Source: Chitinophaga sp. YR573 (GTDB lineage Bacteria > Bacteroidota > Bacteroidia > Chitinophagales > Chitinophagaceae). From it: a DNA stretch of 64,000 nucleotides. Shown in pieces: positions 1 to 8,031 of the stretch. A program made the position numbers and the translations under genes. The first letter of the stretch is position 1; every line of letters begins with the position of its first letter. The notes under the pieces are model-generated. The model saw nothing but the letters and a program-made list of their open reading frames with translations. It was not told the origin of the DNA and searched no databases. The stretch covers positions 575,199-639,198 of the forward strand of contig NZ_FOJF01000001.1 of NCBI RefSeq assembly GCF_900110995.1, given 5' to 3'.

Positions 1-37
1 TGTTATTTTGTTCGTTTTCATGTTACAAATGTAATAT

Positions 38-70
38 CCATGTGCGCAGCTTTCCTGCGCAGATAAAAAA
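38..70 (+). promoter_or_regulatory. Imperfect dyad upstream of the SDR gene, copy 1
   Basis: Six-base arms TGCGCA (43-48) and TGCGCA (56-61) are separated by seven bases and followed by a TAAAAAA run. The whole block, starting CCATGT, has a close relative at 3378-3410 upstream of the pentapeptide gene. One arm pair differs in a compensated way (G-C here, A-T there). It could be an operator for a shared dimeric regulator or a short hairpin in the 5' leader; the sequence does not decide between them. Confidence 0.4.
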
Positions 71-132
71 GATGATAAAGAATGTGATGCAGGTCACGTA
101 ATCAGCTTCTGAATATTTGCGTGCTTTGGCAT

Positions 133-867
133 ATGAAAAAGCAAACAATTATTGTTACCGGAGCATCTTCCGGAATAGGCAAGGAAATAGCCAGATATTT
201 TCTTCAACAGGGAGACAACGTTGTGATAAATGCTGCTACTCCGGATAAATTACTGCAGGCATTTAATGATCTGGGCGCAGGTGATAACCTGGCAATGCTG
301 GCAGGGAATGTAAGTGATAAGAAAACAGGGGAGCAACTGGTATCGCTGGCGCTTGAAAGATTCGGTACTGTAGACGTGCTGGTCAATAACGCTGGTATCT
401 TTGAAACAAAGCCATTCCTGGAAGTGGATAACGCTTATCTTGATCGTTTCTTAACTACCAACCTGAAGGGGACATTCTTTACTACACAGGCGGTTATTCC
501 GCAAATGCTGAAACAGCATGATGGAGTGGTGATTAACATCGGTACGCCACTGGTAAACAAGGGCATTGGCGGTGTACCTGCTACTGCGCCTATTTCCAGT
601 AAAGGAGCGATTCATGCGCTGACAATTCAGCTGGCTGCTGAATTCGGCAGGGATAATATCCGGGTGAATACAGTTGCCCCGGGGACAATACGCACGCCAA
701 TGCATGGAGATAGTGTGGATGATAGTGCCGGTTTACATTTAATCAACAGAGTGGGTGAAGCGGAAGAAGTGGCTAAGATGGTGTATACAGTAGCCAAGAG
801 TAATTTTATCACCGGGGCTATTATCAATGTAGATGGTGGTATGGCCGCTGGCTATAATCTGAATTAA
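133..867 (+). CDS. SDR-family protein lacking the catalytic tyrosine
   Basis: A short-chain dehydrogenase/reductase fold of 244 residues. It keeps the N-terminal nucleotide-binding motif TGASSGIG (residues 9-16), the NNAG motif (85-88) and the VAPG segment after the active site. The catalytic YxxxK is not intact: the lysine is present (K157) but the tyrosine position is proline (P153), and the usual catalytic serine region reads NIGTPL with threonine (T138). It may bind a nucleotide yet be a poor or altered oxidoreductase; the substrate is unknown. I chose the ATG at 133 because it places the Rossmann strand at the N-terminus; an in-frame GTG at 121 would add four residues. A terminator follows directly. 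Confidence 0.85.
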   Translation: MKKQTIIVTGASSGIGKEIARYFLQQGDNVVINAATPDKLLQAFNDLGAGDNLAMLAGNVSDKKTGEQLVSLALERFGTVDVLVNNAGIFETKPFLEVDNAYLDRFLTTNLKGTFFTTQAVIPQMLKQHDGVVINIGTPLVNKGIGGVPATAPISSKGAIHALTIQLAAEFGRDNIRVNTVAPGTIRTPMHGDSVDDSAGLHLINRVGEAEEVAKMVYTVAKSNFITGAIINVDGGMAAGYNLN

Positions 868-882
868 GTATTTTTTAAGCAG

Positions 883-910
883 GAAAGCCACATTACTGTG
901 GCTTTCTTTT
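883..910 (+). terminator. Rho-independent terminator of the SDR gene
   Basis: A perfect 10-bp stem GAAAGCCACA (883-892) / TGTGGCTTTC (897-906) with loop TTAC, followed by four T. It sits 15 bases after the SDR stop codon and just before the end of the convergent gene. Confidence 0.8.
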
Positions 911-3161
911 AGTCTATTAATAATCCGGTTACTGCGGCAGTATTCCTTGCCCATTCGGCAGTATACATTTCATCTGCATCAGCAGTATCTGTTAATACCA
1001 GACCCTGTGCTTTCGCTTTGACCTGTAACAACTGTCCGATAGTTTGTTTACTGTTCAGACGTTGCAACATACCCTCCACTGTTTTTATATGCAGGTTTTT
1101 GGCCAACTGTCCGTCGAAAGGTATTTCCAGCCAGATGATTTCACGGGTAGCCAGTTCCAGTACGCCAAATACCAATCCTTTTGACAGGCCATTGACGATA
1201 CGTACCTGGTGCTGTACACAGGAAGGATCATACGCTACTCCCGTCTTATTAGATACCTTCATTGGATACTTACTGTTCATCCATCCTACTGTCAGGTTCA
1301 GCGCAAGATCTCCGGCACTGTAGGCATTACAGGTGAATACTACATACTTAGCGTCCGCCTTTTGCAGGATGTCTAAATTCATGTCTATATATTCCGCAGT
1401 ACCTATCTGTGAAGGTATTTCCCTGATATCACCGCTATGCCTACATCCGGTAGTATTTAAATTCCCGAAGTAACACATCTCTGCTGTAGTTTCATAAATG
1501 ATCCTGCAGCTCAGGTCCATATCCAGGTGTTGTGCTTTTAATCCTGTTCCCCACTGCATAAACAAACGCACCGTATCTCCTTCTACCGGGAAACGTGTCC
1601 CCTGTAATGCCATAGGCATGTCCTGCACTGTTTCTGAACGGTCACCTATAGCCAATGGGATTTTAAACAATACAGGATCTATATACATAGATACATTTGT
1701 ATTTTCTATAGCAGCAAAACGTTTAATCATCACCATTTCATACAGGTCCTTTACTGCCTTTACCATTACAGCCCGGTGCTCAGGACTGTATGCAGACAGT
1801 AACGGATTGGCAGGTATCGTTTTGCTGACACTTCCCAATGGTTTTACAACCCTGTCAGTTGCAGGATCGAAATAAATATCCGCATACATGCTTAATGTCA
1901 GGATCAGCCTTGCAGGCACCTTATCTATCACTTCTTTAAAAGCGGCTATCGTATCTACTTCACCAAACCACAGCATATTGGCAAACAATGAACGGGCAAA
2001 TAAACCAGGACGCTGTTTTAACAGCTGAAATGTTTTCTCTGCATCCAGCCTTAAACGGTAATCGTTCACATCTCCCTGCCATACTGAATAAGTCTCATTA
2101 TAGAAGTAATCCAGCAGCTCCTTCAGCTTAGTAAAACCAGGACGTTTACTATACTCTGCCAGACGTAGGGCGCGTATAAAGCGGACCCACATCGCACGTT
2201 TCGGATGCATGGATTCACACATCTGCTCAAGGCCCATGTCCATGTTATTCAGCCAGCGGGCTACCATTAAACATTGCTGACGGTCGTATTTCAGTTTCAG
2301 CAATGCTTTTGAGAAGATCCTCGCCACTACACTCATATCCTGTTCAGCATGTATATGCTGATGATTCTTTGACTTTCTTTTCAGGATAGTTTTAGGTTCA
2401 ATCACCTGCAGGAAGCCCGTATGTTTGTACCACAGGTAACGTAATATGTCCGCGGGAGAAGTAAACAACACCTGTGCTTTAGCAGCCTGCTGCTGATCAA
2501 TCAGTATATCAATTACCAGCATAGCGGTTTCCTTCATACCTACTGTTACGGCAGGAACGGGGAAGTTTTGCAGCAATATCTTCAAGCTATCTGTCTGAGA
2601 AGCATCCAGCGCTGTTTTAGAAGTTAACAGATCTTCCAGGAATGCCTGCGCATCCTTTATAGTCCAGAGGTCCAGTATCTTTAGTTTGCTACCCTGCCCT
2701 ACATGTTCCAGCTCACCGAATACAAATGGTGTTCCACAGAAAGGACAACCGTTATAACGTTCCAGGGGGAACGTATTATCCGGGATAATATGCCCGCATG
2801 GTAAAGTAGTCGTTGTTTGCTTATATAAAGTAGTATCTGTTCCTTTAAATGCATTGGCAAATGCCGTCATGACATGATATCCATGAGATGCTGCTCCGGG
2901 CATATCCCAGTCTATTACCAGCGGTGTCCAGTTCTTATTCACACCTGTTACTTCGCGCAACGTCGCCAGCACTTCATCCTGCATGGCAGCTGAAGCTACA
3001 TTTAATGCCTGCAAAAGCGCAGGTCCTGCACTATATCCCAGTTTTACCATGTTAGCTATTAATGCTGCAGTACTTGCAGACAATGGCTGGGTTTCCATCG
3101 TTTCTGCGATAAATATCGCCTGCTGCCGTAAACTAACTTTCAATAATCCGTTCATAATCAT
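909..3161 (-). CDS. RING-like zinc-site and TerD-like domain protein (MXAN_6230/SCO0854-like)
   Basis: A large cytoplasmic protein of 750 residues with no signal peptide. Around residues 119-145 it has LPCGH followed by CPFCGTPF, a RING or zinc-ribbon-like cluster. Near the C-terminus (about 520-690) it has a TerD-like domain: LDMDLSC near 547, RHSGD near 575 and a late VVFTCNAYSAG strand, matching the calcium-binding beta-sandwich pattern of tellurite/stress TerD proteins. The middle is largely helical. The combination resembles the MXAN_6230/SCO0854 RING-domain family, whose function is not established to my knowledge. ATG codons at 3161 and 3155 are both possible starts. It is convergent with the SDR gene and stands alone on its strand. 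Confidence 0.7.
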   Translation of the reverse strand: MIMNGLLKVSLRQQAIFIAETMETQPLSASTAALIANMVKLGYSAGPALLQALNVASAAMQDEVLATLREVTGVNKNWTPLVIDWDMPGAASHGYHVMTAFANAFKGTDTTLYKQTTTTLPCGHIIPDNTFPLERYNGCPFCGTPFVFGELEHVGQGSKLKILDLWTIKDAQAFLEDLLTSKTALDASQTDSLKILLQNFPVPAVTVGMKETAMLVIDILIDQQQAAKAQVLFTSPADILRYLWYKHTGFLQVIEPKTILKRKSKNHQHIHAEQDMSVVARIFSKALLKLKYDRQQCLMVARWLNNMDMGLEQMCESMHPKRAMWVRFIRALRLAEYSKRPGFTKLKELLDYFYNETYSVWQGDVNDYRLRLDAEKTFQLLKQRPGLFARSLFANMLWFGEVDTIAAFKEVIDKVPARLILTLSMYADIYFDPATDRVVKPLGSVSKTIPANPLLSAYSPEHRAVMVKAVKDLYEMVMIKRFAAIENTNVSMYIDPVLFKIPLAIGDRSETVQDMPMALQGTRFPVEGDTVRLFMQWGTGLKAQHLDMDLSCRIIYETTAEMCYFGNLNTTGCRHSGDIREIPSQIGTAEYIDMNLDILQKADAKYVVFTCNAYSAGDLALNLTVGWMNSKYPMKVSNKTGVAYDPSCVQHQVRIVNGLSKGLVFGVLELATREIIWLEIPFDGQLAKNLHIKTVEGMLQRLNSKQTIGQLLQVKAKAQGLVLTDTADADEMYTAEWARNTAAVTGLLID

Positions 3162-3234
3162 TTAATTTAATCAGGTAATTCGGATACTTTTTTCGTCAAA
3201 GAGTTTGAAGTAAGTACCAGTTGACCTTAATCAG

Positions 3235-3357
3235 TGAAGCAGGTTGGACTCGAACCAACGACCCCAGCATCCCTGGCATAGAAGTAAGTTTTAGTTGGCC
3301 TGAAGAGAAAATTCTAAAACTTTATTACCGTGCTCTAACCATCTGAGCTACTGCTTC
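3235..3357 (-). tRNA. tRNA-like gene with 49 extra nucleotides in the anticodon loop
   Basis: Read on the minus strand, every arm except the anticodon loop is canonical. The acceptor stem GAAGCAG (3351-3357) pairs with CTGCTTC (3236-3242) over 7 bp. The D arm is 3332-3348, the variable loop GGGTC is 3260-3264, and the T arm GTTGG-TTCGAGT-CCAAC is 3243-3259. An anticodon stem CGGTA/TGCTG (3326-3330 with 3265-3269, two wobble pairs) encloses 56 nucleotides (3270-3325) instead of 7. The extra sequence contains a 9-bp inverted repeat (3286-3294 with 3314-3322). No CCA is encoded. The isotype cannot be read. It could be an intron-containing tRNA, a tRNA with an extended arm, or a disrupted pseudogene; it is far too short for a group I intron. 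Confidence 0.6.
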
Positions 3358-3377
3358 TGACTATACAAAGATGCATA

Positions 3378-3410
3378 CCATGTACGCACTCTTTCTGCGT
3401 AGTAAAAAAA
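3378..3410 (+). promoter_or_regulatory. Imperfect dyad upstream of the pentapeptide gene, copy 2
   Basis: Arms TACGCA (3383-3388) and TGCGTA (3396-3401) have a 7-base spacer and are followed by GTAAAAAAA. Compared with the copy at 38-70, the flanks CCATGT and the A-run are kept and one base pair is changed on both sides (G-C to A-T). The block ends 15 bases before the chosen start codon at 3425, where a regulator or 5' hairpin would act. Confidence 0.4.
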
Positions 3411-3424
3411 TATTATCTTTGAGC

Positions 3425-3994
3425 ATGGAAATACTGCATCAGCACAAGCGATTTGAGAACATCAGTTATGAAGATAAAGTAGTGGAAGGCAGGGAGTTCT
3501 ATGATTGCACTTTCTATAAATCTAACCTGAAAGGCTGTATTTTCCAGGAATGTATTTTTGAGAAATGTACTTTTGAGGATTGTGACCTCTCTCTTATTAA
3601 TGTAAAACGAACCGCCCTTACCGGTATACAGGTAATTAATTCAAAGGCTATTGGTATTTTATGGTGCAATGCCAGTAATCCACTCTCCATTAGCTTTCAT
3701 CACTCCCAGATAAGCTACTCCAACTTCTACGGTAAGAACCTGAAGAAAAGTCAGTTTGTTAAATGTGTGGCAGCGGACGTAGATTTCAGTGAATGTAATC
3801 TTAGTACTGCTAACTTTTCCGGTACTGATTTAAGAAATGCCCGGTTCTTCAATACGGATCTCACAGGCGCCAGTTTTGTTGACACAGAAAATTATTTTAT
3901 AGATCCGAAGACCAATAAGATCAAGAATGCAAAATTCAATCTACCGGGGGCATTGTCTTTCCTGACTGCTCTTGATATTGTACTGGTAGATTGA
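3425..3994 (+). CDS. Pentapeptide-repeat protein
   Basis: A protein of 189 residues dominated by A(D/N)LxF-type five-residue repeats, for example FYDCTF, SNLKGCIF, CTFEDCDL, VDFSECNL, ANFSGTDL, ARFFNTDL and TGASF. These form a right-handed quadrilateral beta-helix. There is no signal peptide, so it is probably cytosolic. Some family members (Qnr, MfpA) mimic DNA and protect gyrase, but most have unknown roles and nothing here identifies a target. A break in the repeats near residues 55-75 divides two repeat blocks. I prefer the ATG at 3425; an in-frame ATG at 3371 would add 18 poorly matching residues and overlap the upstream dyad. Confidence 0.85.
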   Translation: MEILHQHKRFENISYEDKVVEGREFYDCTFYKSNLKGCIFQECIFEKCTFEDCDLSLINVKRTALTGIQVINSKAIGILWCNASNPLSISFHHSQISYSNFYGKNLKKSQFVKCVAADVDFSECNLSTANFSGTDLRNARFFNTDLTGASFVDTENYFIDPKTNKIKNAKFNLPGALSFLTALDIVLVD

Positions 3995-4004
3995 TAGAAT
4001 GCTG

Positions 4005-4805
4005 TTAACGTTTCATGGCTACTATATTCTGAAATGCGAATATTTCAAAGTCCAGTATTTTATAAACCCCTAGTGGTAATAATCCATCTGGTAATAATCT
4101 ATAGAAATCATATCCGGGCAGGATATCAATAATATCCTTGAAGAATGTTCTGGAAATCACATTCATCTCATTGAACTCTATCTGTATTACATTTACCAGT
4201 CCTCTTTTAATAGTATCCTTTGCTCCTTTTAATACATTCAGTTCATGCCCTTCTGTATCTATTTTCAGTAAAGCTATTTTATCTATTTTATTCTCTGTTA
4301 CAAACTGGTCTAAGGATACCATGTCTATACTTATCTCTTCCACTTCACTGTTGCGTATATCTGAGATTACCTCTTTGTACATACTGGCATGTTCAGAGCC
4401 TCCATTACCTGCGTAGTCATAAATAACCGCAGTAGCAGACGCATCTCCTGCCCCACGCTTCACAGGTATGAAATGATGTGCAGAGGCTGCCTTTTCCAAT
4501 TTTTTAAACGCAACAGGATGTGGTTCAAATGCAAAGATGGGCAATGTGATGTTGTTCTCCCGCAGCATAATAGCATAATTCCCCACGTTGGCCCCCACAT
4601 CCAGGATTACCCCATCTTTAAAGAGATTATGTGCTTTCATATATTTGATGAAAGCCTTTTCCCCGCTTACATAATCATTTTCATAGTTGTGAATACCGAT
4701 GCCTGTCATACTCAATTTATATAACAGCAGGTTTACACGATAGAGTGCCTTACGGGCAAACAGGAATACGTAGACCTTCTTTACAGTACTGGAGAGTGCA
4801 TTCAT
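4005..4805 (-). CDS. FkbM-family methyltransferase
   Basis: A 266-residue SAM-dependent methyltransferase of the FkbM type. Visible motifs are DVGANVGNYA (motif I, near residue 68), FAFEPHP (near 91) and LLKIDTEGHE (near 180), in the order and spacing usual for FkbM enzymes, which commonly O-methylate sugars or other small molecules. The N-terminus is a short basic, hydrophobic stretch, not a clear signal peptide. It lies three bases downstream of another methyltransferase-like gene on the same strand, and both are divergent from the exopolysaccharide operon. Decoration of the polymer or a lipid-linked precursor is the likely job, but the acceptor is an inference. Confidence 0.85.
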   Translation of the reverse strand: MNALSSTVKKVYVFLFARKALYRVNLLLYKLSMTGIGIHNYENDYVSGEKAFIKYMKAHNLFKDGVILDVGANVGNYAIMLRENNITLPIFAFEPHPVAFKKLEKAASAHHFIPVKRGAGDASATAVIYDYAGNGGSEHASMYKEVISDIRNSEVEEISIDMVSLDQFVTENKIDKIALLKIDTEGHELNVLKGAKDTIKRGLVNVIQIEFNEMNVISRTFFKDIIDILPGYDFYRLLPDGLLPLGVYKILDFEIFAFQNIVAMKR

Positions 4806-4808
4806 ATT

Positions 4809-5717
4809 TTATAATAATTCTGAGGTGTTAGAAGAAACATTATATACCGGCAGTCCTTTTATACATTCATAACGCGCGGGACCTGTCAGATGTGTGAGGT
4901 TACCTTTTTTATCCCTGCTTTCCCGGAAACGGGAAAGTACATATCCTTCTGCTGCGCTGAGGGCTTTTAAACTTCCCAGCCGGTCCTTTTTAACGAAGTA
5001 AGCATTATTGCCTATGGAATTGGAGCCAACGAAGGCATATCCTTTTTCATCCCCCAGCATACACAACGACTGTATAGAGGCGCCAAAATACAGGTTGCTG
5101 TGATGTGCCTGCTCCCTGACGAAATCCTTCTTATAAGGCACCGTAATAGCCCTTTCTGCCCCTAATACACTATTATATTCTATCACCACAATAACAGGCT
5201 GTACCACATCTATCGCTTTCCATATCCAGTAATCATTCCCATCTATATCTATAGATAACAATCCTATTTCCCCGCTGATCCCCTGAGAACTGATCAGTTC
5301 ATTAATATTCTCAGCGGTGATAAAAGAGGTCACTACTTTTAATTCGTGCTGGTAATAGATGTCATCTGTCTTAATAAAGTCGGTGGCTTTTTTAGAACCG
5401 TCGATGATCAGTCCACACCAGTTATCATGCTTCAGCAGGAAACGGGTATTGGATTCTATATAATTCTCTACCCCGAATTCTATAAATGTCTTATCCTGTA
5501 TATGTACTTTATTTATCAGATACTGGATGATGCCATCATCTCCTGCCTGTGAAAAAACTTTGAACTCAGCATCTGCCAGATTATTTATATGTGAGAGTTG
5601 TTTGTTTTGTCGTGCCAGTAATGTTCCCAGTAATAAGATATCCGTTTGTTGGGTTTTTCGCAGACTATACAGATAATGGTATAAGATATTGGTTAATTTC
5701 TTTATACTTTTCATCAA
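4809..5717 (-). CDS. FkbM-like SAM-dependent methyltransferase, divergent
   Basis: A 302-residue protein with an FkbM-like core: FSQAGDDGIIQYLI, then FIEFGVENYIESNTRFLL at the SAM-binding strand and LLSIDIDGNDYWIWKAI at the later acidic motif. The glycine-rich motif is weaker than in the neighbouring gene, so this is a divergent member. Helices precede the core. Two adjacent ATGs (5717 and 5714) are equally possible starts. It is the first gene of a two-gene minus-strand unit with the FkbM gene at 4005-4805, divergent from the acyltransferase gene across an AT-rich 281-bp region that must hold both promoters. Substrate unknown; a polysaccharide-modification role is inferred from context. Confidence 0.7.
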   Translation of the reverse strand: MMKSIKKLTNILYHYLYSLRKTQQTDILLLGTLLARQNKQLSHINNLADAEFKVFSQAGDDGIIQYLINKVHIQDKTFIEFGVENYIESNTRFLLKHDNWCGLIIDGSKKATDFIKTDDIYYQHELKVVTSFITAENINELISSQGISGEIGLLSIDIDGNDYWIWKAIDVVQPVIVVIEYNSVLGAERAITVPYKKDFVREQAHHSNLYFGASIQSLCMLGDEKGYAFVGSNSIGNNAYFVKKDRLGSLKALSAAEGYVLSRFRESRDKKGNLTHLTGPARYECIKGLPVYNVSSNTSELL

Positions 5718-5998
5718 ATTTTCACTTCGTTTTGAGGTTAAAAAATTTCTCCTCCCTTAAATACATAATAATATAATTATTGTTCATTTTTTAATTATTT
5801 ATAACATATAAACTTCCGGATATCTCATCCAGACTGTGCAACAAGGCTTTTTTCCTTCAATTTTGTACAAATGACAATTTTGATTTAACTTGCCCTTGTC
5901 TGAGAATGTTATAATCAATTGAAACCTAAAATAACTCCATAATTTGTAGTGGCTAACCACCACTACAGGCTTTCCGTTGTTTATACGTACACCATTCC

Positions 5999-7216
5999 AT
6001 GACACCGCTCTCATCAAGCCCAAAGTACTTTTTCAGCCTGGATGTTATACGTGCTATTGCGCCACTTATTGTTGTGCTGGCCCACTGGCAGTTTTTCTAT
6101 TATACGAATGATTTTACCCTCGATTCCCCATTAGCAAAACTGCATTTGCCGCTGTATCCCTATCTCGCCATGTTATATGAGCTGTCACCTCTTGTGGTAG
6201 ATCTCTTTTTCCTGTTATCCGGTTTTATTTTCTTCTGGTTTTACAGTGAAAAGATTGCCTCCAGGGAAACTTCATTCGGCAACTTCCTGTTATTCAGGTT
6301 TACCCGCCTGTATCCTGTTCACTTCATGACGTTGATGGTCCTTGTTGTTTTACAACCCATCATGTATTACATCAACGGGCATTATTTCATTGTTCATAAC
6401 AACGATACCCCACATTTTCTCTTACACCTGTTTCTGATACAAACATGGGGATTTGAAAAAACACCTGCTTTAAACGGGTTTAACGGCCCTTCCTGGTCGG
6501 CCTCGGTAGAAGTGCTGCTATATCTGATATTCTTCCTTCTATGCTGGTTAAAACTGCATAAGAACATGCTGATTATTGTCGGCATAACACTGTCTGCACT
6601 GGTGGTGCAATATATGTATCCCATGATAGGACAAGGCATCTATTCATTTTTCCTGGGTGCCCTGGTATATCATATATACCACTGGGCCTCACAGAAAAGT
6701 TATCTGAAGATAATAACCAGAGTGATGATTGGCCTGACTATCCTGCTATGGATCTTCAGCATTTCTGAATATGCTTTTTCTTTTATGAGGAATGGAGCGA
6801 TGATCTTATTACAAAAATTCTTTCCTGCAAATGAGGCAGCAACCAATACAAGATTGTTTGACATAATCAGGAATGTATTTATCCGTACCCTTATCAATCC
6901 GGGAACATTACTGATGATGGCCCTTGCAGAAACAACCTATGGAGGCCTGAATATAAAATGGATGATGACACTGGCAAATTCCAGTTTAGCCATGTACCTG
7001 CTCCATTTTCCATTAATGGTATTTTCCGTCATCGTGGTAGATTACTTTGGCATCAGCCGGAATATATTCCACTCACCATTTACCTTATTATCCTTCTATG
7101 CGGTATTAATCCCATCCAGTCTTATCATACACCATTATATAGAAGTACCTGTGCAGCAGATGCTACGGAAAAAAGGGAGCAAAAGAGCCCGGAAACCGGT
7201 GGCAGCAGCGGCCTGA
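5999..7216 (+). CDS. Membrane acyltransferase (acyltransferase-3/OafA type)
   Basis: A 405-residue polytopic membrane protein. It starts with the family signature LDVIRAIAPLIVVLAHW, containing the R18 and H29 pair expected for the cytoplasmic catalytic site, and has about ten hydrophobic helices ending in a basic tail. Members transfer acyl groups (often acetyl) to extracytoplasmic sugars using a cytoplasmic donor. It is the first gene of the long plus-strand exopolysaccharide run and lies 32 bases before the exporter gene, so O-acetylation of the exported polymer or its repeat unit is likely. The ATG at 5999 gives the expected N-terminus. Confidence 0.88.
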   Translation: MTPLSSSPKYFFSLDVIRAIAPLIVVLAHWQFFYYTNDFTLDSPLAKLHLPLYPYLAMLYELSPLVVDLFFLLSGFIFFWFYSEKIASRETSFGNFLLFRFTRLYPVHFMTLMVLVVLQPIMYYINGHYFIVHNNDTPHFLLHLFLIQTWGFEKTPALNGFNGPSWSASVEVLLYLIFFLLCWLKLHKNMLIIVGITLSALVVQYMYPMIGQGIYSFFLGALVYHIYHWASQKSYLKIITRVMIGLTILLWIFSISEYAFSFMRNGAMILLQKFFPANEAATNTRLFDIIRNVFIRTLINPGTLLMMALAETTYGGLNIKWMMTLANSSLAMYLLHFPLMVFSVIVVDYFGISRNIFHSPFTLLSFYAVLIPSSLIIHHYIEVPVQQMLRKKGSKRARKPVAAAA

Positions 7217-7248
7217 TATTAAACATTCAATTCCAATATATATTAAAC

Positions 7249-8019
7249 ATGATTCCTAAATTCCATCTTCTGTTATTCACCGCAAGCCTGTGCATATTAA
7301 CAGGCTGCGTTAACACCAAAAAGCTAACGTACTTCAATGATATTGAAAAAGCGAATGGAAAAGCAATGGATAACAAGTTACTGTCGCTAAAGGTCCAGCC
7401 GGGTGATGTTCTCCAGATTACCATCACCACCATCGACAAAGACATCTCTATGATCCTGAACCCCGTCTCTGTAAGTGGTACATCGGCCGCTTCATCCAGT
7501 ATGATAGACCAGGGTTACCTCGTAGACAGCACAGGATATGTGGGCCTCCCTATGGTCGGTAAAGTATATGTAAAAGGAAAAACAACGTCAGAGATCAATA
7601 CGCTTGTTGCACTGGAACTGGACAAAACTATCCGCAACGCTTTCGTATCTACCCGTATCGCTAATTTCAGGGTATCTGTACTGGGAGATGTAGCCCGGCC
7701 TGGTTCTTTCAAAATACCCGCAGAAAGAGCTTCTATCCTGGATGCATTGAGTATGGCCGGTGATCTGAACAACACCGCTATCAGAGACGATATCATGATC
7801 ATCAGGGAAACAGAGGGCGTTAAAGAATATGCCACCCTGGACCTGAACGACAGCAAAGCCCTGTCATCTCCTTATTACTATCTGAACAACAATGATGTTG
7901 TTTATGTAAAGCCCGGAAAGAAGAAGGCTTTTGCCAATTCCACCATTGTACCACTTTTACCGACAGTGATAAGTGCATTATCGCTTATCACTACCCTCAT
8001 CATCGTTACCGTTAAATAG
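7249..8019 (+). CDS. Polysaccharide export lipoprotein (Wza/BexD type)
   Basis: A 256-residue outer-membrane polysaccharide export protein. The signal peptide ends in the lipobox LTGC with Cys20. The poly_export domain follows (VQPGDVLQITITTID, then GYVGLPMVGKVYVKG), then an SLBB-type segment (VSVLGDVARPGSFKIPAERASILDALSMAGDL) and a C-terminal hydrophobic helix, as in Bacteroidota Wza-like proteins. It forms the periplasm-to-surface conduit together with the Wzc-like kinase 12 bases downstream. The start at 7249 is set by the signal peptide; a longer open frame upstream overlaps the acyltransferase gene and is not credible. Confidence 0.92.
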   Translation: MIPKFHLLLFTASLCILTGCVNTKKLTYFNDIEKANGKAMDNKLLSLKVQPGDVLQITITTIDKDISMILNPVSVSGTSAASSSMIDQGYLVDSTGYVGLPMVGKVYVKGKTTSEINTLVALELDKTIRNAFVSTRIANFRVSVLGDVARPGSFKIPAERASILDALSMAGDLNNTAIRDDIMIIRETEGVKEYATLDLNDSKALSSPYYYLNNNDVVYVKPGKKKAFANSTIVPLLPTVISALSLITTLIIVTVK

Positions 8020-8031
8020 AGATGTAAGCAT

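Noticed and set aside
3270..3325. Group I or group II intron in the tRNA-like gene
   Set aside because: At about 50 bases it is far too short and has none of the conserved core elements of self-splicing introns.
5718..5998. UpxY/RfaH-type antiterminator gene at the head of the exopolysaccharide locus
   Set aside because: No NusG-like frame exists upstream of the acyltransferase gene; the region is AT-rich and non-coding.
6958..7248. Long upstream extension of the Wza-like frame
   Set aside because: It overlaps the 3' end of the acyltransferase gene, encodes no recognisable domain and would bury the lipoprotein signal peptide that starts at 7249.
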